Positions 18,256-26,476 of a DNA stretch of 64,000 nucleotides are shown piece by piece. Position numbers and translations under genes: made by a program. How positions within the stretch are numbered: position 1 is the stretch's first letter; each line of letters starts with the position of its first letter. A model generated the notes under the pieces. The model was not told the DNA's origin. It saw only the letters and a list, made by a program, of their open reading frames with translations, and made no database searches. The DNA is taken from NCBI RefSeq assembly GCF_900604955.1, contig NZ_UWPE01000001.1, positions 1 to 64,000 on the forward strand, read 5' to 3'. The DNA is from Neoactinobaculum massilliense (GTDB taxonomy: Bacteria > Actinomycetota > Actinomycetes > Actinomycetales > Actinomycetaceae).

Positions 18256-18731
18256 AGCTCGTTCTCCTCAACCCCGATGTCCTCGCTCCACAGCTGGGGC
18301 TTCTCCCGGATCATGCGCTCCATGAGAGCGATGCAGCGCGGATCCTGGCGTACGTCCAACGCCACGCCGCGCTCGCGCAGCAGATCTTCGGCCATGGAGA
18401 ACGTTTTGTTCTCACCAATGACGATGCGCGGAATCTCGTAGAGCAGCACGGTTCCCGTGCACATGATGCAGGGGGAGAGTGTGGTGTAGAGCACGCTCTC
18501 CCGGTAGGTGCTGGCGCGGAGCCGGCCCGCGTTCTGGATGGCGGACGTTTCTCCGTGAAGGATGGGAGAGCCTGTTTGCACCCGGCAGTTATGGCCGGCC
18601 CCAAGGATCTTCCCATATGAAACGAGGACGGCTCCAATAGGAATGCCGCCCTCGTCCCAGCTCTGCTGGGCTTGTTCAATTGCCGCGTTGAGGAATCTCT
18701 CGTCCTCTTCTGGCGTTGGCTGCCAGGCCAT
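18252..18731 (-). CDS. Cytosine deaminase, zinc-dependent, yeast FCY1 type
   Basis: This hydrolyses cytosine to uracil and ammonia. In the 159 residues the CDA-fold zinc motifs are HGETSA (His ligand and catalytic Glu) and SPCIMCTG (two Cys ligands). Overall pattern and length resemble the small fungal enzyme (GRL, LYTTLSPC, CTG, IPR, GEN, then a C terminus with Trp followed by EDIG) rather than the 430-residue amidohydrolase CodA of E. coli. The start follows AAAGGAC. Coupled to codB by a four-base overlap. It could also act on related pyrimidines or guanine, but the permease supports cytosine. Confidence 0.88.
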   Translation of the reverse strand: MAWQPTPEEDERFLNAAIEQAQQSWDEGGIPIGAVLVSYGKILGAGHNCRVQTGSPILHGETSAIQNAGRLRASTYRESVLYTTLSPCIMCTGTVLLYEIPRIVIGENKTFSMAEDLLRERGVALDVRQDPRCIALMERMIREKPQLWSEDIGVEENEL

Positions 18732-18992
18732 CGCTGTCCTTTCTCGGGATCAATTTTGGAACGGGTCATGCGCCTTCGGCGCTTCACCCGCGCCGAACAG
18801 CGTTGGGCCGCAGAAGAGAATACGCATTCTGGACAACTTGCGTCCGGAATGTGGCGCATCACTCGTGCTGGGCCCGAGGACGTAAAATAAAGGCATGCTT
18901 ATGGCGCACGCGGGGCGCGGCCCTCACCGTCGCGGCCCCGGCGCATCCAAATGCCCAGCGATGGGGCTAGGCCGAGTGGTTGGAGGAAAACC
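18732..18992. other. codA-purC divergent spacer
   Basis: This 261-base spacer between divergent codA and purC includes a short AT-rich stretch (AAAATAAAGG near 18885) suited to a purC promoter. No coding sequence or known regulatory RNA was recognised. Confidence 0.35.
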
Positions 18993-19901
18993 ATGAGGGA
19001 GGCATGGCGTGCCGGGCTGTCCGGATGGGCCATGGTGCGCGTGGGAAAAACATGGGAAATCTACCGGCCCGTGGGCCTGGGACGTACCGGCGATCATCTG
19101 CTCATGGTGAGTACGGACCGCCTGGCGGTTTTTGATCGGGTGGTGCCCTCGCTCATCCTGGATAAGGGCGAAATCACCACGCAAATTTCGCTGTGGTGGC
19201 TGAAGCAGTTATCCGGGCTGGTCACCACGCACCTGGCCTCAATGGACGTGCCGGAGGCCGTGGCCGGGCGGGCGATCATGGCGCGTGCCCTTCGCATGAT
19301 CCCGTTCCAATGCCAGGTAATGGGATACATGAACCAGGGCGCCATGTGGGAGTACCGGGAGGCCGGCACCGTGGGCGGTCAGGCACTACCCGGCGGCCTG
19401 CATCCCTCGGAACGCCTGCCTGAGCCCCTGTTCATCCCCGCCCGTAAGGGCCGGCCGGGCACACCGGACGTGCCGGTGAGTGAACGGACGTTCGCGGACG
19501 CCGTCGGAGAGGGAACCGCGGCTGCACTTCGAGACTCCTCCCTTCGTCTCTACCGCCGCGCACATGAGATTGCCGCATCCCACGGCCTGGTACTGGCGGA
19601 CACCAAATTTGAGTTTGGTGTCAACGAGGAGGTGGGGGACATCGAACTGGGCGACGAGGTCATGACCCCGGATTCCTCCCACTTTTGGCTCGCCTCCGAA
19701 TACCGGCCGGGCACTTCCCAGCGCTCCTTCGATAAGGAACTGGTGGGAAACTGGCTCATGGAGCAGCCCGAATGGGACGCCGGCTCCTTCACACAACCGC
19801 CGCCTTTGCCCGCCTCCGTCGTGGCCCTCACCCGTGAACGCTACGTCACCGTGTATCACATGCTGACGGGATGCCCGTGGCAACCCAGACGCGCGCGGTA
19901 A
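18993..19901 (+). CDS. purC: Phosphoribosylaminoimidazole-succinocarboxamide synthase (SAICAR synthetase)
   Basis: This joins CAIR and aspartate using ATP in de novo purine synthesis. The 302-residue protein shows KTWEIYRPV, LLMVSTDRLAVFDRVVPS, an ECQVMGY-like FQCQVMGYM segment, LADTKFEFG (metal/ATP site) and DEVMTPDSSHFW, followed by SFDKE. The larger, non-Bacillus-type length is common in actinobacteria. GGAGGAAAA fixes the ATG at 18993; the frame opens earlier. purA is 15 kb upstream and other pur genes are outside the window. Confidence 0.95.
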   Translation: MREAWRAGLSGWAMVRVGKTWEIYRPVGLGRTGDHLLMVSTDRLAVFDRVVPSLILDKGEITTQISLWWLKQLSGLVTTHLASMDVPEAVAGRAIMARALRMIPFQCQVMGYMNQGAMWEYREAGTVGGQALPGGLHPSERLPEPLFIPARKGRPGTPDVPVSERTFADAVGEGTAAALRDSSLRLYRRAHEIAASHGLVLADTKFEFGVNEEVGDIELGDEVMTPDSSHFWLASEYRPGTSQRSFDKELVGNWLMEQPEWDAGSFTQPPPLPASVVALTRERYVTVYHMLTGCPWQPRRAR

Positions 19902-19960
19902 CCTTTCACGCAAGTGTCAGTCATGCGAGTAATGTGCCCGCGGGCCACTGAGGAGAAATT

Positions 19961-21298
19961 ATGGCGTATAACGTTGCAGAGCAGATTGAACGAATGAAGG
20001 CCAAGAACCCCGCCGAGCCGGAGTTTATTCAGGCCGTCAGCGAGGTGCTGGAATCCGTGGCGCCCGTGCTGGCACAGCGCCCCGATTACGAAGAGGCGGC
20101 CATTCTGGAGCGCATCACCGAGCCGGAGCGCATCATCTCCTTCCGCGTGCCGTGGGCGGATGATGCCGGGCGCATCCACGTCAACCGGGGCTACCGCGTG
20201 GAATTCAGCTCCACACTGGGGCCCTACAAGGGCGGACTGCGCTTCCATCCGGCCGTCACTCAGGGGATGCTCAAGTTCCTCGGCTTCGAACAGATCTTCA
20301 AGAACGCACTGACCGGCCAGGGTATCGGCGGCGGTAAGGGCGGGGCGGACTTCAATCCGAAGGGCCGTAGCGACGCCGAAGTGATGCGCTTCTGCCAGTC
20401 CTTCATGACGGAGCTATTCCGCCACATCGGCCCAAACACGGACGTGCCCGCGGGCGACATGGGGGTGGGTGGCCGCGAAATCGGTTACCTCTTTGGCGCC
20501 TACAAGCGCCTCGCGAATCGGTTCGACGCCGGTGTACTCACGGGGAAGCCGCTCTCGTTTGGGGGTTCCCTGGCGCGCACGCAGGCGACGGGCTACGGCG
20601 TGGTGTACTTCGCGCAGCGGATACTCGAGGAGCGTGGGGAGGCGCTGGACGGCAAGCGAGTGCTGGTGTCCGGTTCCGGCAACGTGGCGCTCTACGCGGT
20701 GGAAAAGGCCGAGCAGCTGGGCGCCACCGTGGTATCCGTCTCCGATTCCAGCGGCGCTGTGTATGACCCGGCCGGCATCGACTTCGAGTTGATCCGCCAC
20801 ATCAAGGAGGATCTGCGCGGGCGCGTGAGCGATTACGCGGAGCAGCGCTCCAGCGCGGAGTATTACGACGGCGCACGCCCCTGGGGCTTCGGCGGCGAAG
20901 TGGCGCTACCCTGCGCCACCCAGAACGAATTGGAAGCGGCAGACGCTCGGGCGCTCCTCAACGGCGGTGTGCAGGTGCTGGCCGAAGGTGCCAATATGCC
21001 CACCACCATCGAGGCCACCGAAATGTTGCAGGGGGCCGGCGTGGTATTCGCACCCGGCAAGGCGGCCAACGCCGGTGGTGTGGCCACCTCGGCGCTCGAG
21101 ATGTCCCAGAATGCGGCGCGTAGCCGGTGGGCCTTCGAGGAGGTGGACGCCAAGCTGCACGGCATCATGGAGGATATTTATGAGCGCTGCGTAGCGGCCG
21201 CGGACACCTACGGCCACCCCGGCAACCTGGTAGTGGGCGCCAATTGCGCCGCGTTCACCGAGGTGGCCGACGCCATGATCGCCCAGGGGCTGGTGTAG
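19961..21298 (+). CDS. gdhA: NADP-type glutamate dehydrogenase
   Basis: This reductively aminates 2-oxoglutarate to glutamate. The 445-residue length matches the hexameric small GDH family. The active-site segment GPYKGGLRFHPAV is present with its catalytic Lys, followed by GGGKGGADFNPKG and DVPAGDMGVGGREIGY. The Rossmann motif VSGSGNVALYAVEKA has the GSGNVA fingerprint typical of NADP-preferring enzymes. ATG start after GAGGAGAAAT. The next gene begins immediately after its stop. Confidence 0.96.
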   Translation: MAYNVAEQIERMKAKNPAEPEFIQAVSEVLESVAPVLAQRPDYEEAAILERITEPERIISFRVPWADDAGRIHVNRGYRVEFSSTLGPYKGGLRFHPAVTQGMLKFLGFEQIFKNALTGQGIGGGKGGADFNPKGRSDAEVMRFCQSFMTELFRHIGPNTDVPAGDMGVGGREIGYLFGAYKRLANRFDAGVLTGKPLSFGGSLARTQATGYGVVYFAQRILEERGEALDGKRVLVSGSGNVALYAVEKAEQLGATVVSVSDSSGAVYDPAGIDFELIRHIKEDLRGRVSDYAEQRSSAEYYDGARPWGFGGEVALPCATQNELEAADARALLNGGVQVLAEGANMPTTIEATEMLQGAGVVFAPGKAANAGGVATSALEMSQNAARSRWAFEEVDAKLHGIMEDIYERCVAAADTYGHPGNLVVGANCAAFTEVADAMIAQGLV

Positions 21299-21682
21299 GT
21301 GGCCTCCCGCAAAATCGACAGCTGGGAAGGCATGCGGCTGCTGGCGCTCGCGGCCGATGGGGCTGCGCTTGACCGCCGTCAGCTGCGCACCGCCGCCCGG
21401 TTCGGGCTGGAAGAAATTGCCGAGCGGCATCCCGGCCATTCGGTGGAGGTGCGTGTGCCCTACGCCGGTGCGGTGCAGGCCGTAGAGGGACTTTCCCACC
21501 GACGCGGTACCCCGCCGAACGTGGTGGAGCTCGATGCGGCCACGTTTGTGGCGCTCGCCGCCGGCACCACCGATTGGGCGACGGCGCGGGCCGCGGGCAA
21601 AATTGATGCCTCCGGTACCCGCGCGGATATTGGCCGTTTCTTCCCGCTGTTCGGGGCGGATGCGCTGGCCCGGTACCGGTAG
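21299..21682 (+). CDS. Sterol carrier (SCP-like) family protein
   Basis: A 127-residue protein beginning with GTG directly after the gdhA stop codon, so probably translationally coupled. The pattern (RQLRTAARFGLEEIAERHPGHSVEVRVPY, then VELDAATFVALAAGTTDWATARAAGKIDASGTRADIGRFFPL) matches the small actinobacterial sterol-carrier family proteins, seen elsewhere next to purine genes; their molecular role is not established. The W-x4-AGKIDASGTRAD segment resembles the SCP2 lipid-pocket end. Family assignment is from memory of pattern only. Confidence 0.7.
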   Translation: MASRKIDSWEGMRLLALAADGAALDRRQLRTAARFGLEEIAERHPGHSVEVRVPYAGAVQAVEGLSHRRGTPPNVVELDAATFVALAAGTTDWATARAAGKIDASGTRADIGRFFPLFGADALARYR

Positions 21683-21825
21683 CGGGCCGCCAAGTTCCTG
21701 CCGGCGGGGCGACGACGCGGTACCTACTACGGGCCGGCGCCGCGACGTCGTCGCCCCTCCCATAACTCCTTCAGGCCTGCAATAATGAGCCGGCCACGCG
21801 GCGTTGCGTGGCGCGAAGGAGGATC

Positions 21826-22476
21826 ATGGCAGGCACGCATATCGTGCTGATGGGGGTGGCCGGCTCGGGCAAAACGACCGTGGCCGAGGCGCTCGACCGC
21901 AAGCTGGGCTGGCCCAGCGGCGAGGCGGACGCGTTTCACCCGGAGGCAAACATCGAAAAAATGAGCCGCGGCGTCGCGCTAACGGACCAGGACCGCTGGC
22001 CGTGGCTGGATCGCATCGTGGCGTGGACGGCGGAACATGATGCAGCCGGGCACTCGACAGTGGTGACCTGTTCCGCGCTCAAGCGAATCTATCGGGATCG
22101 GCTTCGCACCGCGCCCGGTACCACCGTGTTCGTGCACCTGTCCGGATCCGAAGCGCTGCTCGCGGATCGCATGGCCCACCGCGCCGGGCACTTCATGCCC
22201 ACCTCGCTACTGCCCTCGCAGTTCGCCACGCTCGAACCGCTTGAGGCGGACGAGCTGGGATTCGCCGTGGACGTGACCCCCGGCGTCGATGAGATTGTGC
22301 GGCAGATCCTTGATGGGCTCGCCGCTCGTGGCATTGCTGTGGGGACGAATGCAACCGAGGCGGCAACTACGGCGTTGGAGGCGAACGGCGTCGAGCGCAA
22401 CGGCGCCGGACGAAACGGCACTGAGCTCAACGGCGTCGAACTCAACAACACCATAAAGCCCGGGGAGGACGCCTAA
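21826..22476 (+). CDS. gntK: Gluconokinase with repetitive C-terminal tail
   Basis: This phosphorylates gluconate to 6-phosphogluconate. P-loop MGVAGSGKTTVAEAL, then GWPSGEADAFHPEANIEKMSRG and LTDQDRWPWL, then CSALKRIYRDRLR: the standard thermostable gluconokinase pattern. The catalytic domain ends near residue 170 with VDVTPGVDEIV. A further 40 residues carry a five-residue repeat NG-x-x-x (ANGVERNGAGRNGTELNGVELN) with a 15-bp DNA period, absent from usual GntK (about 165-175 residues). AGGAGG marks ATG 21826. Its stop overlaps the gntP start by one base (TAATG). Confidence 0.93.
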   Translation: MAGTHIVLMGVAGSGKTTVAEALDRKLGWPSGEADAFHPEANIEKMSRGVALTDQDRWPWLDRIVAWTAEHDAAGHSTVVTCSALKRIYRDRLRTAPGTTVFVHLSGSEALLADRMAHRAGHFMPTSLLPSQFATLEPLEADELGFAVDVTPGVDEIVRQILDGLAARGIAVGTNATEAATTALEANGVERNGAGRNGTELNGVELNNTIKPGEDA

Positions 22477-23807
22477 TGGCACAGCTGATTATTGCCGCCA
22501 TCCTGGGCATCGCGGCCATCATCGCGCTGATCGTGTGGGCTAAAGTGCACCCGTTCATCGCCCTCATGCTGGGTTCGGCGCTCATGGCCACGGTGGCGGG
22601 CATGGGCTACAAGAACATGTTCGCCTCCTTCACCACCGGGTTTGGCAGCACCATGGCGGGCGTGGGCCTGCTGGTGGTATTCGGCGCAGTCACCGGCCGG
22701 TTCCTGGTGAGTTCCGGCGGAGCAGAAGTGATTGTCGATACCATCCTCGATCGCACCTCTCACCGTGCACTTCCGTGGGCTATCGCCGGGGCAGCGTTCA
22801 TTGTGGGCATTCCGCTGTTCTTCGAGGTGGGCGTGGTGATCCTCATCCCGATCGTCATGTATGCGGCAAAACGCGCGAAGATGCCCGTCATGCTGCTGGG
22901 CATTCCCGCACTGGCGGGCCTGTCTACCCTGCATGCGTTCGTGCCGCCACACCCCGGACCGCTCGTGGCGATTCAGTCGCTGGGTGCCAATCTGGGCCTC
23001 ACGCTGGGGCTCGGCCTGCTGGTAGCCATTCCCACCGTGATTGTTTCCGGGCCGCTACTGGGGCGGATCATGGCGCGGTGGGTGCCGGTCGAAGCGCACA
23101 CCGACATGCTGGGCGATAGCGGCGCGGTGGTGACAACATCGAAGCCGCGGTTCGGTACGGCACTCTCCGTGGTGCTGCTTCCCGTGGTGCTCATGCTGCT
23201 GGCCACGGTGGTGGAACTCAGCGGTGCTGGGAAGAACCCGGTGGGAGCCATTCTCGTGTTCCTCGGCGAACCGCTGGTGGCCCTGCTGGTCACCACACTG
23301 GTGGCCATGTGGGTGCTGGGCTTGCGGCGCGGACTCAGCCTCAAGCACGTGTCCGACCAGGTGGGCCAGGGCATTTCCTCCATCGCCGGCGTCATCCTCA
23401 TTGTGGGTGCCGGAGGCGGTTTCAAGCAGACCCTGGTGGATTCGGGGATCGCGGACACCGTGGCGCAGGGGATCGTCGGGTCGGGTATTCCCATCCTGCT
23501 GGCCGGGTGGCTGGTGGCCATGCTGGTGCGTGTATCCACGGGTTCCGCCACCGTTGCCACCATCACGGCTGCGGGCATCATGCAGCCGGTGATGACCGGG
23601 TTGCCCGCCGTGGACGTGGCCCTCGTGGTACTGGCCATCGGTGCCGGCTCGGTGTTCCTTTCCCACGTGAACGACGCCGGGTTCTGGCTCATCAAGGAGT
23701 ATTTCGGACTCACCGTGGGGCAGACGTTCAAAACCTGGTCGCTTATGGAGAGCGTGCTTTCCGTCGTGGGCCTGGCCGCTGTATCGCTGGTGGGCGTGCT
23801 GGTGTAG
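22476..23807 (+). CDS. gntP: Gluconate permease, GntP family
   Basis: The 443-residue protein has 12-14 membrane segments and the GntP family pattern: AKVHPFIALMLGSALMA near the N terminus, VFGAVTGRFLVSSGGAEVI, LAGLSTLHAFVPPHPGP in the central region, GGGFKQTLVDSGI, and GAGSVFLSHVNDAGFWLIKEYF near the end. Proton-coupled gluconate import, passing substrate to GntK, with which it overlaps by one base. No regulator (GntR) lies nearby. Confidence 0.95.
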   Translation: MAQLIIAAILGIAAIIALIVWAKVHPFIALMLGSALMATVAGMGYKNMFASFTTGFGSTMAGVGLLVVFGAVTGRFLVSSGGAEVIVDTILDRTSHRALPWAIAGAAFIVGIPLFFEVGVVILIPIVMYAAKRAKMPVMLLGIPALAGLSTLHAFVPPHPGPLVAIQSLGANLGLTLGLGLLVAIPTVIVSGPLLGRIMARWVPVEAHTDMLGDSGAVVTTSKPRFGTALSVVLLPVVLMLLATVVELSGAGKNPVGAILVFLGEPLVALLVTTLVAMWVLGLRRGLSLKHVSDQVGQGISSIAGVILIVGAGGGFKQTLVDSGIADTVAQGIVGSGIPILLAGWLVAMLVRVSTGSATVATITAAGIMQPVMTGLPAVDVALVVLAIGAGSVFLSHVNDAGFWLIKEYFGLTVGQTFKTWSLMESVLSVVGLAAVSLVGVLV

Positions 23808-24212
23808 GGCGGACGGTGCCGCGGCCACTGGGTTTGCTGAGTTGACGGTTTCCTCTTGAGTTGATGGCTAGCTTGCGGTTTGGGCCTCGATTTGGCCCCG
23901 TAGCCGGAAGTTTTGCGTCAGGTGAAGAGTTTTCCGTCAACTCAGCGGCCGGGCGGCGGGCAGGTAGTCGTGTGGCGGGCAGGTAGCGGGGACGACGACG
24001 CGGCGCGCAGGTACTAGGCGAGTGCGGCGTCGTTCGGGGCGGGGCGGTAAACCTAGGCGTGCCAACCGGACCGTAGCAAGTAACAAGTAATAAGTACCAA
24101 CGGAGCAGTAGCAAGTAGGGCGCCCACTTTGGCGTCGTACTAAACCTGTGGGCGCACAAAAGAGGGGCGCATTCTGCACCCCTCTCAGCGTTGACGAACG
24201 AATCAGCTTCCG
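23808..24212. other. Spacer with long-range inverted repeat and degenerate tandem repeats
   Basis: No gene was recognised. A perfect 12-bp inverted repeat (23837-23848 with 23934-23945) encloses 85 bases that hold a nested GGGCC/GGCCC pair, giving a possible 109-base folded unit after gntP. From about 23945 to 24020 GGCGGGCAGGTAG-like units recur with divergence, and 24070-24120 repeats AGCAAGTA-like words. The DUF3073 terminator is at the right end. Confidence 0.5.
24161..24185 (-). terminator. Terminator of the DUF3073 gene
   Basis: AGAGGGG (24161-24167) pairs with CCCCTCT (24179-24185), extended inward by GC pairs. On the minus strand the stem is followed by TTTTGTG, a normal intrinsic terminator. 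Confidence 0.75.
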
Positions 24213-24452
24213 CTATTCATCCGTGGCAGGCGGAACCTCATCAGGATCGTACGTATATTCGTCATCCTCGGAATAATCCACACTATCGGAATAATCCGCG
24301 CCTTCGGAGTAGTCCGCATCGTCTTCGTGCTTGTGCTCCGAGGCGGCCTTCCGAAGTTCTCGCTCCAGTGCCTCATAGTCAGTTTCAGGTGCGTAATACT
24401 TGAGGTTACGCGCAACCTTGCGTTGCTTTGCCTTCTGACGGCCGCGGCCCAT
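24213..24452 (-). CDS. DUF3073 domain protein
   Basis: The 79-residue protein begins MGRGRQKAKQRKVARNLKYY, the hallmark of DUF3073, a family restricted to actinobacteria with no established function. The conserved basic N terminus is followed by an acidic Tyr/Asp/Glu/Ser-rich tail with repeats of DYSE. The frame extends upstream to 24569, but the conserved start and a GAAGGGGG site support ATG 24452. A consensus-like TATACT -10 lies about 45 bases upstream (24501-24496). Confidence 0.88.
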   Translation of the reverse strand: MGRGRQKAKQRKVARNLKYYAPETDYEALERELRKAASEHKHEDDADYSEGADYSDSVDYSEDDEYTYDPDEVPPATDE

Positions 24453-24495
24453 CGCCTGACCCCCTTCGTCGCGCACGGGTATTTCCCGCTCCAAC

Positions 24496-24542
24496 AGTAT
24501 AGTGTGCACCATCTTAGCCTCACGCCGGAATCGCGGCGTGAG
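24496..24542 (-). promoter_or_regulatory. DUF3073 promoter with upstream perfect inverted repeat
   Basis: TATACT on the minus strand (24501-24496) is a strong -10; the -35 is not obvious. A perfect 9-bp inverted repeat CTCACGCCG/CGGCGTGAG (24519-24527, 24534-24542) with a 6-base loop lies just upstream, over or above the expected -35. It may be an operator or activator site. Confidence 0.5.
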
Positions 24543-24586
24543 AGCAAGCTTATGACTGTGGACACGCACGCGCGTCCACAGGCGTC

Positions 24587-24605
24587 AAAACGCAGCGGGA
24601 CTGCG
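24587..24605 (-). terminator. Terminator of the DUF3618/Holin-X operon
   Basis: CGCAG (24591-24595) and CTGCG (24601-24605) form a short stem that can be extended imperfectly; on the minus strand TTTTG follows. A second hairpin (CTGTGGAC at 24556-24563 with GTCCACAG at 24574-24581) lies just beyond. Confidence 0.5.
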
Positions 24606-24629
24606 CTGTTAAAAGTATGCCCGCCGGGT

Positions 24630-25157
24630 CTATGAACGCAGCTTGGAAATCCCCCAGATGGCCAATCCCACAACGGCGGCCCCGGCGCCCACCAGAATGC
24701 CGCGCGCGGCTGTGTCTCCATCCTGCGCATCGGTCAGAATGTCGGAAAACTCTGCGCTGGCGGGCATGCGGGCGCCGGCCCACGTATTCTCCTGGGCACC
24801 GGCATCCTCGACGCCGCGGGCATCTTCAGCCAGATGACGGGCCTGTTCGGCTACGCTTTCGGCGCGATCGCGAGCCTGCTCAGCCTTTTCGCGGGCCTGC
24901 TCCATCATGCTTGTGGCCGCCTCGCTCGCATTGCCCATGGCCTCGCGGGCACGGTCCGTGGCCGCAGAGAACGAGGAGGCCGCCGAATCGCGCAACTTTG
25001 CGGTCGCGGACTTGACCCCGTTCGCCGCCGCCTTCACCGACGAGCGAGGATCCACGCGGTTGACCAGTTCGTTGACGGTGACCGTGAGCTCTTCACGCAT
25101 GGCCTGCAGATCCCGCTCGATCTGTTCCGGTGTGCGCGTGTCCTTCTGATCGCTCAA
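24630..25157 (-). CDS. DUF3618 domain protein with C-terminal membrane anchor
   Basis: The 175-residue protein starts with the DUF3618 pattern (RTPEQIERDLQAMREELTVTVNELVNRVDPRS), continues as an Ala/Glu/Arg-rich helical or coiled-coil region (about residues 45-120), and ends in a single membrane helix (GILVGAGAAVVGLAIWGI) with a basic tail. I place the start at TTG 25157, which overlaps the stop of the upstream Holin-X gene in TTGA. Such pairs are common in actinobacteria; the function is unproven and a cell-envelope or stress role is conjecture. Confidence 0.8.
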   Translation of the reverse strand: MSDQKDTRTPEQIERDLQAMREELTVTVNELVNRVDPRSSVKAAANGVKSATAKLRDSAASSFSAATDRAREAMGNASEAATSMMEQAREKAEQARDRAESVAEQARHLAEDARGVEDAGAQENTWAGARMPASAEFSDILTDAQDGDTAARGILVGAGAAVVGLAIWGISKLRS

Positions 25158-25642
25158 CTCTCCATTCCCTTCTTCATGGCCGCGACGTCCTCGGAGAGAT
25201 GATCGCCGGGCTCTACCTTGACCGTGTTCGCCTTCTTCAACTGGGCAACGCCAATGCCGCCCAGGACGGCCATAATCACCAGCACAATCGCTGCGGTGAT
25301 GAGGAAGCCCCACGCCCAGCTCCCGGTGAGGGAGGCAAAAGCAGCGGACACCGCCAGGAGCAGCAGCGTGAGCAGGTTGAAGGCCAGCACCGCAACCACG
25401 GCAAGCAGCGCACCGCCTACACCAAGCCTCTTCACCTTGATGATGATGGACGCCTTCACATAGTTCAATTCATCGCGCAGGATCGCGGAGAACTGCGCAC
25501 TGACGGCCGAGATAAGCTCGCCCACCGTGCGTTTGCGGGGCGCCGTCTCACGGGCGAGGCGCTCCTCCTCGGAATTCGAGGTGGTGTATTTCGACCCCTC
25601 GTACGTGTGGCCGTCAAAGGCCGCGTGTGTGGATTCAGACAT
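25154..25642 (-). CDS. Holin-X / phage-holin-like membrane protein (DUF1469)
   Basis: The 162-residue protein has a hydrophilic N terminus, a conserved amphipathic segment (RTVGELISAVSAQFSAILRDELNYVKAS) and two membrane helices (about residues 75-100 and 107-130). This matches the putative actinobacterial Holin-X family, which despite the name is chromosomal and not phage-linked. ATG 25642 follows GAAGGAAG; the frame opens earlier. It is the first gene of a two-gene unit with the DUF3618 protein. Confidence 0.8.
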   Translation of the reverse strand: MSESTHAAFDGHTYEGSKYTTSNSEEERLARETAPRKRTVGELISAVSAQFSAILRDELNYVKASIIIKVKRLGVGGALLAVVAVLAFNLLTLLLLAVSAAFASLTGSWAWGFLITAAIVLVIMAVLGGIGVAQLKKANTVKVEPGDHLSEDVAAMKKGMES

Positions 25643-25819
25643 GCAATTCTTCCTTCTGCCGCAGCGGGCACCTACTATGCCATTTTGGCCGATTACGGCC
25701 AACAATGCGAACTTTTTGTTGAAACGGCTCGGTGGCCGGCCGGGTTCGCGGTGGCGTGTTGGCCGCTACGACGCCGGTCGTGGCGCAGCATGCAACTCAC
25801 GGTGTGAAACCATGGGGTC

Positions 25820-26425
25820 ATGGTGACCATGAGCGCGGAAGAGTTTGAAGATGCGGTGGGCGACGCCCTCGATCGGATCCCCGAGTACCTGACGCGGCTT
25901 ATGACCAATGTGGCCATCATCGTGCAGGACGAACCCGATCCGGACATGTTGGCGGATGCGGAGGGCACCGGTGCCGTGAGCAATGAGACGGAGCCGCTTG
26001 ACGGGGGCGATGCTGCAACCGGGGGTGAGGCGGACGCGCGTGGCGACGTCGTCGCTAGAGGTAGGGCGACTACGGGCGGCGGCGCGGCAACCGGAAGCAA
26101 CGCGGTAACGGAGAGTGGCCCGGCAACTGAGAGCGACGCGGTAACTGAGAGCGACGCGGCAACCGAAGGCGGAACGCCGAATCCGCGCGGGCAGGTGGCG
26201 CCGGCCCGCGAACTCCTCGGTCTCTACGACGGCACCCCGCTCTCGGAGCGTGCAGACTACTCATTCACGTTCCCGGATCGTCTCTACATTTTCCAGGGGC
26301 CGCTACAGCGTTACGCGCGGGATCGCGACGACCTGGTGCACCAGATCGGCATCACCGTGGTGCATGAGGTGGGGCACTTCTTCGGTTTGGACGACGCCGA
26401 ACTGCATCGGCTCGGTTGGGGGTAG
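25820..26425 (+). CDS. Metallopeptidase-family protein (minimal zincin) with large repetitive insert
   Basis: The ends match the small actinobacterial zincin family: an N-terminal FEDAVGDALDRIPEYL, LGLYDGTPLSERADY, then a C-terminal HEVGHFFGLDDAELHRLGWG with the HExxH zinc site and a downstream Asp. Homologues are about 110-150 residues; this one has 201 because about 85 residues (roughly 43-128) rich in Ala, Thr, Gly, Glu and Asp, with an ATESDAVTESDAATEG repeat, are inserted between the first helix and the LGLYDGTP segment. The catalytic residues are intact. Start ATG 25820 or the in-frame ATG 25829. Substrate unknown. Confidence 0.8.
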   Translation: MVTMSAEEFEDAVGDALDRIPEYLTRLMTNVAIIVQDEPDPDMLADAEGTGAVSNETEPLDGGDAATGGEADARGDVVARGRATTGGGAATGSNAVTESGPATESDAVTESDAATEGGTPNPRGQVAPARELLGLYDGTPLSERADYSFTFPDRLYIFQGPLQRYARDRDDLVHQIGITVVHEVGHFFGLDDAELHRLGWG

Positions 26426-26476
26426 CGGGGCTGGGGCGGTAGGCGCGCAAAGTGGGCGATTCGAGACGCCCGCTTT

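Noticed and set aside
17119-18441. 440-codon frame on the + strand opposite codB/codA
   Set aside because: His/Gly/Arg-rich antisense shadow; codB and codA are supported by family motifs and a coupled overlap.
25154-25642. Holin-X gene as evidence of a prophage
   Set aside because: No phage genes are near; this family is a normal chromosomal pair with DUF3618 proteins in actinobacteria.
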